The position numbers and the translations under genes are program-made. From BOG-908 sp964242115 (GTDB lineage Bacteria > Pseudomonadota > Alphaproteobacteria > Acetobacterales > Acetobacteraceae), in NCBI GenBank assembly GCA_964242115.1, contig CAXSZX010000007.1, positions 62,001 to 126,000 on the forward strand: a DNA stretch of 64,000 nt. The letters run 5' to 3'. Position 1 is the stretch's first letter. Each line of letters begins with the position of its first letter. This document shows, piece after piece, positions 9,923-18,674 of this stretch. Under the pieces are notes generated by a model. The model did no database searches, was not told the DNA's origin, and saw only the letters and a list, made by a program, of their open reading frames with translations.

Positions 9923-10459
9923 ATGTACTACACCTTCTTTCCTCCGAACCCCCTCGTCATCATGGTTTGCATCATGCTTTACCGCGAGACCATCGGAGTG
10001 AGGCGGGAACGGCTGCGCAAGTCACGCGAGGCGTCCACGCTGGCCACGGCACTTGCGGTTGAGCTGCAAAACCTGCTGGAGCATTACAGCGACAACATAG
10101 CACTGCTGGACCGTGGCGTCGGTGCGTTCCTGTCGGTCAAAACTCCAGGTGCAGTCTTCCGCAGCAGTTCCGGCCGGCTCGCGGGACTGTTCGACGAAAG
10201 GGTGTTGGTGCCGGTCGTCAAGGCCTACTCGAACCACGACAGGATCGAGGCAGTCCTGCAAGCTTTCCCGAAACCCCAGGGCGGACGCCCGCCACAGTTG
10301 GATGTCGAAACGATCTACGCTGAGCTGCTGCGTGAACGCTTCGGGTCCGGCGTCGAGCTCGTCGAGGCAGCCATCTGCGCGATCACCCTGACCTGGCCGA
10401 TTTCCAGCACTGAGAATTCGATCCTGACGGCGCCCATGGTGGCAATCGCATCTCCCTGA
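9923..10459 (+). CDS. Membrane-anchored protein of unknown function
   Basis: A 178-residue protein starting at an ATG preceded by GGGAG. The N-terminus is a single membrane segment (FFPPNPLVIMVCIMLYRETI), followed by a charged, helical soluble part with a possible coiled-coil stretch around VELQNLLEHYSDNIALLD. This is the arrangement of small inner-membrane proteins with a cytoplasmic domain. It is separated by more than 400 bases from the mxa operon, so co-transcription is doubtful. No family recognised. Confidence 0.55.
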   Translation: MYYTFFPPNPLVIMVCIMLYRETIGVRRERLRKSREASTLATALAVELQNLLEHYSDNIALLDRGVGAFLSVKTPGAVFRSSSGRLAGLFDERVLVPVVKAYSNHDRIEAVLQAFPKPQGGRPPQLDVETIYAELLRERFGSGVELVEAAICAITLTWPISSTENSILTAPMVAIASP

Positions 10460-10897
10460 CTCGCCCGAGCTGTTGGAAGCGCTACGGTCGCCGGTCAGCC
10501 TCCATGAGGAGCCGCCTCACATGTTCGTCCGTGTGGATCGTCCGGTGTCTGCCCGCACGGCCAGCGTGAGCACACTCGACGCAACGCGCCTCAACCGACC
10601 CTTCCGCCCGCCGTCTGACGACCAGGCCGGCGCCGCGGTCCGAGCGACATCACCAGCGTAGCGCTGCCAGCATAGGCTTGCCGATGAGGCGCCGTGGCCT
10701 CGAACGCTGTTCGGCCCGAACCGTCGTCTTGCGTCCGGCATCGTCGCCGGTGCCAGTGCTTCGAAAGAACAATCGATGGCTTGGCGGCGAGGGCCGGCAT
10801 CCGCCGCGGGCGCCCTGGCCACGGATCCTCGCCGCTGCGTCTTGCCAATCACCACCAGAGAATAGGACAGTCTCCGGCACAGGGTGCGGGAGCGTGG
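10460..10897. other. Upstream region of the mxa operon
   Basis: About 440 bases immediately before mxaR. In methylotroph operons mxaF-J-G-I precede mxaR; none of them, and no recognisable fragment of them, is here. The promoter of the operon must lie here, but no clear motif could be picked. Confidence 0.5.
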
Positions 10898-11935
10898 ATG
10901 GCTGACACGGAAACGCGTGTGGAGGCTGATGATCTTGGTCAGTGGCGCGCGCTCGTAGGCCGCTTCGAAGCCGAAGTCGGGCGTGCCGTGGTCGGGCAGA
11001 CGCGCGTGATACGGCTGCTGACCATCGCGATCCTCGCCCGCGGCCACGTGCTGCTCGAGGGCGACGTGGGCGTCGGCAAGACCACGCTGCTGCGCAGCCT
11101 GGCGCGCGCGCTCGGCGGGCCGTACGAGCGCGTCGAGGGCACCATCGACCTGATGCCGGCCGACCTCGTCTACCACGCCTCCATCGGGCAGGACGGACGT
11201 CCGCACCTCGATCCCGGCCCGGTGCTGCGCCACGGCGAGGAGCTCGCCATCTTCTTCTTCAACGAGATCAACCGTGCCCGGCCGCAGGTGCACGCTTTGC
11301 TGCTGCGCTTGATGGCCGAGCGCAGCGTCACCGCCTTCAACCGCGAGCTGGCAATGCCGCACTTGCTGGTCTTCGCCGACCGCAACCGGCTGGAACGCGA
11401 GGAGACCTTCGAGCTGCCCGCGGCGGCACGCGACCGCTTCTTCATGGAGGTGGGCGTCGAGACGCCCACCGACGCCGAGACCTGCCGGCAACTGATTTTC
11501 GACACCCGCTACCACGACACCGACGCGCTGGTGGCTTCCGTCGCGCCCGGCGTGCTGGACTACCGCGCGCTCACCGCCCTCGGCGCACGCATCCAGCGCG
11601 CGGTGACGGCGAGCCCCAGGTTGGAGGCGTACCTCGTCGCGATCTGGCAGGCGCTCCGCAACCCCGAGGCGGCGGGCATCGCCATCGAGGGCGTGCAGAT
11701 GAACCGGCTGGTGCAGGGCGGCGCCAGCCCGCGCGGGGTTAGCTACCTGGTGCGTGCGGCGCGCGTGCACGCCTGGCTCGCCGGGCGGATGGTGGTGGTG
11801 CCGGAAGACGTGCGCGGCGTGTTCCCCGAAGTGATGGCGCACCGCATCTTCCTCGATCCGATCTACGAGAACCGCGCGGTCCCCCTGGTGCGCGAGCTGT
11901 GCCGGCAGGTCTTCGAGCGCGTGCCAGTGCCTTGA
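10898..11935 (+). CDS. mxaR: MoxR-family AAA+ ATPase, methanol dehydrogenase maturation type
   Basis: A cytosolic AAA+ ATPase of 345 residues; the ATG is preceded by GGGAG. Walker A is GDVGVGKTTLL (about residue 55), Walker B with the MoxR signature is FFFNEINRARPQVH, and a sensor region follows (FADRNRLEREETFELPAAAR). MoxR proteins act as chaperones or metal-insertion ATPases together with von Willebrand factor A (vWA) proteins, and vWA genes follow directly. The gene order R-S-A-C-K-L and the sequence of the next gene identify this as MxaR rather than a generic MoxR. It is first in the operon, with an 11-base gap to mxaS. Confidence 0.85.
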   Translation: MADTETRVEADDLGQWRALVGRFEAEVGRAVVGQTRVIRLLTIAILARGHVLLEGDVGVGKTTLLRSLARALGGPYERVEGTIDLMPADLVYHASIGQDGRPHLDPGPVLRHGEELAIFFFNEINRARPQVHALLLRLMAERSVTAFNRELAMPHLLVFADRNRLEREETFELPAAARDRFFMEVGVETPTDAETCRQLIFDTRYHDTDALVASVAPGVLDYRALTALGARIQRAVTASPRLEAYLVAIWQALRNPEAAGIAIEGVQMNRLVQGGASPRGVSYLVRAARVHAWLAGRMVVVPEDVRGVFPEVMAHRIFLDPIYENRAVPLVRELCRQVFERVPVP

Positions 11936-11946
11936 CGCAGGGAGCC

Positions 11947-12816
11947 ATGACCCAGCAAGCCGTGACGCAGCCGGAGGACGCGCCCTACCTCGACTACCAC
12001 GTGCGCTGGCGCGCCGGCAGCTGCCGCCCTGGCAAGCACGCCTCGCGGCAGGGCGGCGGCGGCGGCGAGTTCAGGGAATACCGCCCGTTCTGGCAGTTGC
12101 CCAACGCACGGCAGATCGACGTCAAGCGGTCCGCGCTCGACCCGTTCGGCGAGGTGATCGTGCGTCAGACCGAGCAGCGCAGCAGCATCAACGTCGTGCT
12201 GGCGGCCGACCTGTCGCGATCGATGCAGCCGGCGCCGGACCGCTCGGGCCTGCGCTGCGTCGCCTGGCTGGCGGCGGCGGCTTCGCGCTCGGCGTTGCGC
12301 GCCGGCGACGGTTTCGGCGTGGTGGGCTTCGACCGGGCGTTGCGCGACGATTTCTGGCTGCCGCCCACACGCTCGCGCGCGGCGGCGCGGCAGGTGGTCT
12401 CGCACCTGGACAGCCTGCAGCAGGGCGGCGCGGGCGCGGAGGGTATCGCGCTGCTGACCGAGCGCCTGCCGACCCGGCGCTGCCTCGTGCTTCTGGTCTC
12501 CGACTTCCTCATGCCGCTCGGCCTGGTCGAGCGCGCGCTGACCAGCCTGGCGCGCCACGACGTGGCGCCGGTCGTGCTGGAGGTGGACGCACTAGAAGGG
12601 CTGCCAAGCGCGGGGTTGCTGCGGCTGGCCGACGCCGAGACCGGCCGGACGCGCCTGGTGCTGATGCGGCCGGCCCTGCGACGGCGCTGGCAGGCGGCGG
12701 CGGCGGAGCGGCGCCGCCAGCTCGACCTGCTGTTCCTCCGCTGCTGTCGGCCGGCGTTCCACGCAGCGCGCCGGCTGAACGTGCAGGCGCTCTCCGACCA
12801 CCTGGCCGGAGCGTGA
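11947..12816 (+). CDS. mxaS: MxaS, DUF58/vWA-like protein
   Basis: A 289-residue DUF58 protein starting at the ATG after AGGGAG. The N-terminal motif YLDYHVRWR plus RPGKHASRQGGGGGEFREYRPF and DVKRSALDPFGEVIVRQTEQ is the pattern of MxaS. The vWA-like core has a metal-site (MIDAS) type motif degraded to AADLSRSM, and a second strand CLVLLVSDFLMP. MxaS works with MxaR in activating the periplasmic calcium-dependent methanol dehydrogenase. Its stop overlaps the GTG of the next gene by four bases, so the two are translationally coupled. Confidence 0.85.
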   Translation: MTQQAVTQPEDAPYLDYHVRWRAGSCRPGKHASRQGGGGGEFREYRPFWQLPNARQIDVKRSALDPFGEVIVRQTEQRSSINVVLAADLSRSMQPAPDRSGLRCVAWLAAAASRSALRAGDGFGVVGFDRALRDDFWLPPTRSRAAARQVVSHLDSLQQGGAGAEGIALLTERLPTRRCLVLLVSDFLMPLGLVERALTSLARHDVAPVVLEVDALEGLPSAGLLRLADAETGRTRLVLMRPALRRRWQAAAAERRRQLDLLFLRCCRPAFHAARRLNVQALSDHLAGA

Positions 12817-13685
12817 ACCCCACGCGCCCGGCCTGGCTCGCGGCGGCGCTGGTGTGGGGCGGCTCGGCGGCGGGGCAGATCGTCTCGGTGACGCTGCAGC
12901 CCCCCGCGCGTGATTTCGGCGTCTTCGTGGGCGACCTGCTGACCAGCACCGCGATCGTCCAGGTCCTGCCGGGCACGACGCTCGACCCGCGCTCGCTGCC
13001 GCAGGAAGGACCCGTCTCTCCCATCGTCGACGTGCGGCACGTGGCCGTCGGCGGATCGCCGCAGCGGATCGAGGTCCGCGTCACCTACCAGAGCTTCTAC
13101 ACGCCGGAGCAGGTCTCTGGCGCGGAGGTGCCAGGCTACCCGCTCGCCTTTTCCGCCGGCGGGCAGCGTCTGCAGGCGAGGGTGCCCGGGTTCGGCTTCA
13201 CCGCGTCGGTCTTCCGGCACGATTTGCAGCCGACGCTCGACCCCGCCGTGCTGCGGCCGGACCACGCGCCGGTGCAGGCGCGCGCGCCTGAAACCGCGTG
13301 GGAGTTGGCAGCCGGGCTGGTGGCGATGGCTTGCGGTCTGCTCGCCCTGACCTGGCCGCTCGGTTTCGCCGGCGGACACGCGCCGTTCCGGAAAGCGGCC
13401 AAGGAGATGGCACGTCTGGGCCGCAAGCCCGGCGGCGACGCAGGTCGTGAGGCGCTGCTGGTTCTGCACCGCGCGTTCGACACTACCGCCGGCCGCCGCA
13501 TGTTCGCCGACGACCTCGATGATTTCGTCAGCCGCAACCAGCAGTATTGGCCGATACGGGAGCGTATCGCGGCGTTCTTCGACACCTCCCGCGCGGTGTT
13601 CTTCGGCACTGCCGCCGAGGCGCCGGACGTCGCCGCGTGCAGGCGATTGTGCCACGATCTCTCCCGCGCCGAGCGGCTCGGATGA
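12813..13685 (+). CDS. mxaA: MxaA, calcium-insertion accessory protein of methanol dehydrogenase
   Basis: A 290-residue protein starting at a GTG that overlaps the mxaS stop (GTGA). It has an N-terminal signal or anchor (PAWLAAALVWGGSAAGQIVS), a beta-rich periplasmic part (residues about 25-160), one membrane segment near residue 170 (VAMACGLLALTWPLGFAGG), and a cytoplasmic C-terminal part. The layout matches MxaA, which is required for calcium incorporation into methanol dehydrogenase in Methylobacterium. Identity rests on position and topology more than on a motif. It overlaps mxaC by four bases. Confidence 0.7.
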   Translation: MNPTRPAWLAAALVWGGSAAGQIVSVTLQPPARDFGVFVGDLLTSTAIVQVLPGTTLDPRSLPQEGPVSPIVDVRHVAVGGSPQRIEVRVTYQSFYTPEQVSGAEVPGYPLAFSAGGQRLQARVPGFGFTASVFRHDLQPTLDPAVLRPDHAPVQARAPETAWELAAGLVAMACGLLALTWPLGFAGGHAPFRKAAKEMARLGRKPGGDAGREALLVLHRAFDTTAGRRMFADDLDDFVSRNQQYWPIRERIAAFFDTSRAVFFGTAAEAPDVAACRRLCHDLSRAERLG

Positions 13686-14659
13686 CGTTGTCGGTCGACC
13701 ACCCCTGGGCGCTGCTCCTGCTCGCCGGTTGCCTGCCGGCGATGCTGGGCACCGGCTTGCGCTGGCTGAGCACCGCATCGACCGCCACCATCCCGACGGA
13801 CAACGTTTCGGCGGGCCTGGAGGGGGCGTTGCGAGCCATCGCGGCACTCTCCGTAGCCGCCATGGTGCTGGGACTGGCCGGCCTGCACGATGGGCCGCTC
13901 AGCGTGGAACGGCACGGCCTGGGCGCCCACGTGGTCGTGGCGATCGACCGCAGCCTTAGCATGGACGAGCCTTTCGCACTGCGCGGCGAGAAATCAGGCG
14001 AATCCAAAGCCGAGGCTGCCGCGCGCATGCTGGCCGCGTTCTTCGCCAGGCGGCCACACGACAGCTTCGGCGTTGTCGCGTTCTCCACCTCGCCGATCCC
14101 GGCAATGCCGCTCACCGCGCACCGCGACGCGGTCGCGGCCAGCATCAGGGCGATGGCGCAGAAAGGGCTGGCGAACACCGACATCGGCGCCGGCATCTCG
14201 ATGGGCCTGGCAGCATTCGACCGCGACCCCGCGGGCGCCGCGCGCGTGCTGGTGCTGGTCTCCGACGGCGCCGGCGCAATCGCGGAGCCGACACGCGACT
14301 ACATCCGTGCGGCGGCGCAACGCTCGGGCGCGCACCTCTACTACCTGTACCTGCGCAGCGGCGACGACCCGCCTCTGGTGGAAGCGGCCGATGAAAGCCA
14401 CGACCTGGAGCGGCCAGCCGGGCTCGACTCGTTCTTCCGCACGCTCGGCCAGTCGTATGTCGGCTTCGAGGCACGCGACGCCGATGCCATCGAAGCCGCC
14501 ACGCGCCGGATAGAGGCGCTGGAGACTCGGCCCATCACCTATCGCGAGACGGTGCCGAGACGCGACCTGGACGGGATCTGCTACGTGGTGGCTGTTGTTT
14601 GCCTGGCTATCGGCTTGCTGGCGCAGCTTGCGGAGCGGCGCATTCCGGTGCGGCAATAA
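13682..14659 (+). CDS. mxaC: MxaC, vWA-domain membrane protein
   Basis: A 325-residue protein starting at an ATG that overlaps the mxaA stop (ATGA). Two N-terminal membrane segments (ALLLLAGCLPAMLG; IAALSVAAMVLGLAGL) lead to a vWA domain with the metal-ion site VVVAIDRSLSMDEPF (DxSxS) and ARVLVLVSDGAGA, then a final membrane segment (YVVAVVCLAIGLLAQL) and a positively charged end. It is probably anchored in the inner membrane and works with MxaL and MxaR in methanol dehydrogenase activation. A repeat copy begins 9 bases after its stop and separates it from mxaK. Confidence 0.8.
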   Translation: MTLSVDHPWALLLLAGCLPAMLGTGLRWLSTASTATIPTDNVSAGLEGALRAIAALSVAAMVLGLAGLHDGPLSVERHGLGAHVVVAIDRSLSMDEPFALRGEKSGESKAEAAARMLAAFFARRPHDSFGVVAFSTSPIPAMPLTAHRDAVAASIRAMAQKGLANTDIGAGISMGLAAFDRDPAGAARVLVLVSDGAGAIAEPTRDYIRAAAQRSGAHLYYLYLRSGDDPPLVEAADESHDLERPAGLDSFFRTLGQSYVGFEARDADAIEAATRRIEALETRPITYRETVPRRDLDGICYVVAVVCLAIGLLAQLAERRIPVRQ

Positions 14660-14667
14660 TGAAGATA

Positions 14668-14806
14668 GCAAGCAAGGCCTTCTTTTCTGAGAAAAAGAAG
14701 CAAAAGACTTTTGTCCCTGCTGGCGCGGGATCTCCTTCAGCGCGCACCCAAGGGAACAGAAGTTTTTTGGTGTTTTTCTTCAAAAGAGAACTGCTTGCCC
14801 TGCCTT
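14668..14806. repeat. Bipartite inverted-repeat element, copy 2, inside the mxa operon
   Basis: Begins AGCAAGGCCTTCTTTTCTG, then AAAAGACTTTTGTCCCTG, a CAGCGCGCACCCAAGGGAAC centre and a right arm ending in ACTGCTTGCC. It sits between mxaC and mxaK, 9 bases after one stop and 4 before the next start, where the other genes overlap by four bases. Confidence 0.9.
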
Positions 14807-14810
14807 CGAC

Positions 14811-15374
14811 ATGAGAGGCGCTGCTCGCCGCTTCAGGGTTTGGCTAGGCATGACCGTCCTGCTGGCAGGCGTCGCGCTGGTCCTCACCGGCGGCGCAAAA
14901 CAGTTGGAGATTTTGCGGCAAAACACCGACATGTCTCTGCTGGCAAGCGGGCACGACCTGGCGGTTGCCCCCGACGCGCCCGGCCTGCTGCGGCTCGCCC
15001 GGGCACGCATTCTGATCGTGCACGGGCAGCTCGAAGCGGCGCAGGCGATTGCCGACCGGATGGCGGGCAGTGGTGCGGCGTCCGAGCGCGCCGAGCTGTT
15101 GTACGCGCTCGGCAACGCGCACATGCGGCAGGCCCTGACGCTGTTTAAATCCGTGCCGTTTCGCAAGGTGGCGCCAATTCTGAGCCTGGCAAAGGCCGAG
15201 TATCGCCAAGTCGTTCAGCTCGATCCCGAAGACTGGGACGCACGCTACAACTACACGCTGGCTGCGGCACTGGTGCGTGATACGGAGGCGGCGCAGCCGA
15301 CGGAAGGCAACGAGATGGCGCATGAGCGGGCCACGTGGCCTGACATCCCCGGCGCGCCGAACGGGATGCCGTGA
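14811..15374 (+). CDS. mxaK: MxaK, TPR-like accessory protein
   Basis: A 187-residue protein with an N-terminal membrane anchor (VWLGMTVLLAGVALVLTGG) and a helical repeat domain (LLRLARARILIVHGQLEAAQ; ALGNAHMRQALTL; AKAEYRQVVQLDPEDWDAR) typical of MxaK and of BatC-type TPR partners of vWA proteins. The ATG lies only 4 bases after the repeat element and has no visible Shine-Dalgarno. A later in-frame ATG at 14850 is the alternative start but would cut into the membrane anchor. It overlaps mxaL by four bases. Confidence 0.75.
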   Translation: MRGAARRFRVWLGMTVLLAGVALVLTGGAKQLEILRQNTDMSLLASGHDLAVAPDAPGLLRLARARILIVHGQLEAAQAIADRMAGSGAASERAELLYALGNAHMRQALTLFKSVPFRKVAPILSLAKAEYRQVVQLDPEDWDARYNYTLAAALVRDTEAAQPTEGNEMAHERATWPDIPGAPNGMP

Positions 15375-16264
15375 TAGCCTGGCGTGATCGCGGCTTTCTG
15401 CTTCGCGCCTGTGCCTTGCTGGTTCTCTTGGCCGGGATGTGGCTGCCGCCGATTAGCGTCACCCGCCCGGTCTACACGGTTGTCGCCGTGCTCGACATAA
15501 CGCTCAGCATGAACGTCCGCGACCAGTCCGTCGACGGCGTGCCTGTGAGCCGGATCGCGATGGAGAAGCGCGCCGCACAGGCCCTGTTGGCGCAACTGCC
15601 GTGCGGCTCCCGTTTCGGGCTCGCGGTTTTCGTGGAACGTCAGCCGTTCCTGCTGTTCGAGCCGGTGGAGACATGTGAAAATTTCTCTGCGCTGGACGAG
15701 GAGGTTAGAAAGATCGATTGGCGCATGGGCTGGGATTCGGAGAGCCACATCAGCGAGGCTCTGCTCGCCTCGCAACGCATGGTGCGCGCTCTCGGCGCCG
15801 ACCTCGTGTTCATGACTGACGGACAGGAAACGCCACCCCTGTCGTGGGACGGCGCGCCGGATTTCGCCGGCGTGCGCGGCAACGTGCACGGCCTTGTTTT
15901 GGGTGTTGGCGGACGGACTTTCTCACCGATTCCGAAATACGACACCTACGGGCGGGAGGTAGGCGTCTACAGGGCGGGTGACGTGCCCAGCGAGACCGCC
16001 GGCCTGTTCCGCGGGCGAGAGCACCTTTCGGCCGTGGACGAGCCGCACCTGCGTGCATTGGCCGCGGATGCAGGCCTCGACTACCGGCACCTGGATGACG
16101 CGGGTGGCGTGTTCGCTGCGTACCGGGCACAGGCCAGGCCTGTGTTTCGGACGCAACACATGAGGCTGCTCTGGGCGGCGGGGTGTTGTGCGCTGCTGTT
16201 GACGTTCGTCTCGATGCTGCCGCGGTTTCGCGGGAGACTAAGAAAGCAAGGCCTTCTTTTCTGA
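15371..16264 (+). CDS. mxaL: MxaL, vWA-domain membrane protein
   Basis: A 297-residue protein whose GTG overlaps the mxaK stop. It has an N-terminal membrane segment (LLRACALLVLLAGMWLPPIS), a vWA metal site VVAVLDITLSMNVRD (DxTxS), the strand LVFMTDGQETPP, and a C-terminal membrane segment (LLWAAGCCALLLTFVSML). It is the second vWA partner of MxaR and the last gene of the operon; mxaD is not found after it. The last six residues (KQGLLF) and the stop codon are encoded by repeat copy 3, so the natural C-terminus may have been different. Confidence 0.8.
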   Translation: MIAWRDRGFLLRACALLVLLAGMWLPPISVTRPVYTVVAVLDITLSMNVRDQSVDGVPVSRIAMEKRAAQALLAQLPCGSRFGLAVFVERQPFLLFEPVETCENFSALDEEVRKIDWRMGWDSESHISEALLASQRMVRALGADLVFMTDGQETPPLSWDGAPDFAGVRGNVHGLVLGVGGRTFSPIPKYDTYGREVGVYRAGDVPSETAGLFRGREHLSAVDEPHLRALAADAGLDYRHLDDAGGVFAAYRAQARPVFRTQHMRLLWAAGCCALLLTFVSMLPRFRGRLRKQGLLF

Positions 16265-16373
16265 AGAAAAGAAGCAAAAGACTTTTGTCTCTGCTGTCGC
16301 GATGGTTTTGCAGCGCGCGCCCTAGGGAACAAAAGTTTTCTGGTCCTTTTTCAAACAAGAACTGCTGCTTTCT
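16242..16373. repeat. Bipartite inverted-repeat element, copy 3
   Basis: Starts AGCAAGGCCTTCTTTTCTGA, where the TGA is the mxaL stop. Then comes AAAAGACTTTTGTCTCTG, CTGTCGCG, GCGCGCGCCC, AGGGAACAAAAG, and an arm ending CTGCTTTC two bases before the stop of the convergent kinase gene. It fills the whole gap between two convergent genes. Confidence 0.9.
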
Positions 16374-16374
16374 C

Positions 16375-18324
<1,950 letters not shown>

Positions 18325-18407
18325 CGACTTGGGGTCCTGTCCGCGGTGGGTCGGCGTGTCAGCTACGTGTTCACGCTGTCGTGGTTGCGCTTCGCGGTCG
18401 GATACAG

Positions 18408-18530
18408 GGCAAGGCAAGCGGTTCTTTTTTAACAGGAACCAAAAGACTTCTGTTCTCGCAACATGTGTGTTGTGGAGGCGTGTCGTTTCAACAGCCCGCG
18501 ACAGCCGGCAAAAACTCAAAAACAAGACGC
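18408..18530. repeat. Bipartite inverted-repeat element, copy 4 (degenerate)
   Basis: Starts GGCAAGGCAAGCGGTTCTTTT with a recognisable left stem and AAAAGACTTCTGTTC block. The right half (CGCGACAGCCGGCAAAAAC) is truncated. It lies between two divergent genes, so it cannot be a simple 3'-end terminator here. Confidence 0.65.
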
Positions 18531-18674
18531 GTGCTTCTGGTTGATCGTGTCAGCCCGTCACCACGCCAGATGATACCATAGCACTACAAGCCGGAGGGAT
18601 TGCAGGACCGCCAGGCGAGCGAACATTGCTGCGGCGTTGGTGCGCACTACCGCCAGGCCAACCGCCCGCAGGAG

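Noticed and set aside
12165..13847. Minus-strand open frame of 560 codons opposite mxaS-mxaA
   Set aside because: Antisense to an operon with clear overlapping starts and vWA/DUF58 motifs; composition is Arg-rich and unlike real proteins.
10898..16264. Bat-type aerotolerance cluster (MoxR-DUF58-vWA-vWA-TPR)
   Set aside because: The overall plan is similar, but the DUF58 protein start, the gene order R-S-A-C-K-L and the sizes match the methanol dehydrogenase accessory set better.
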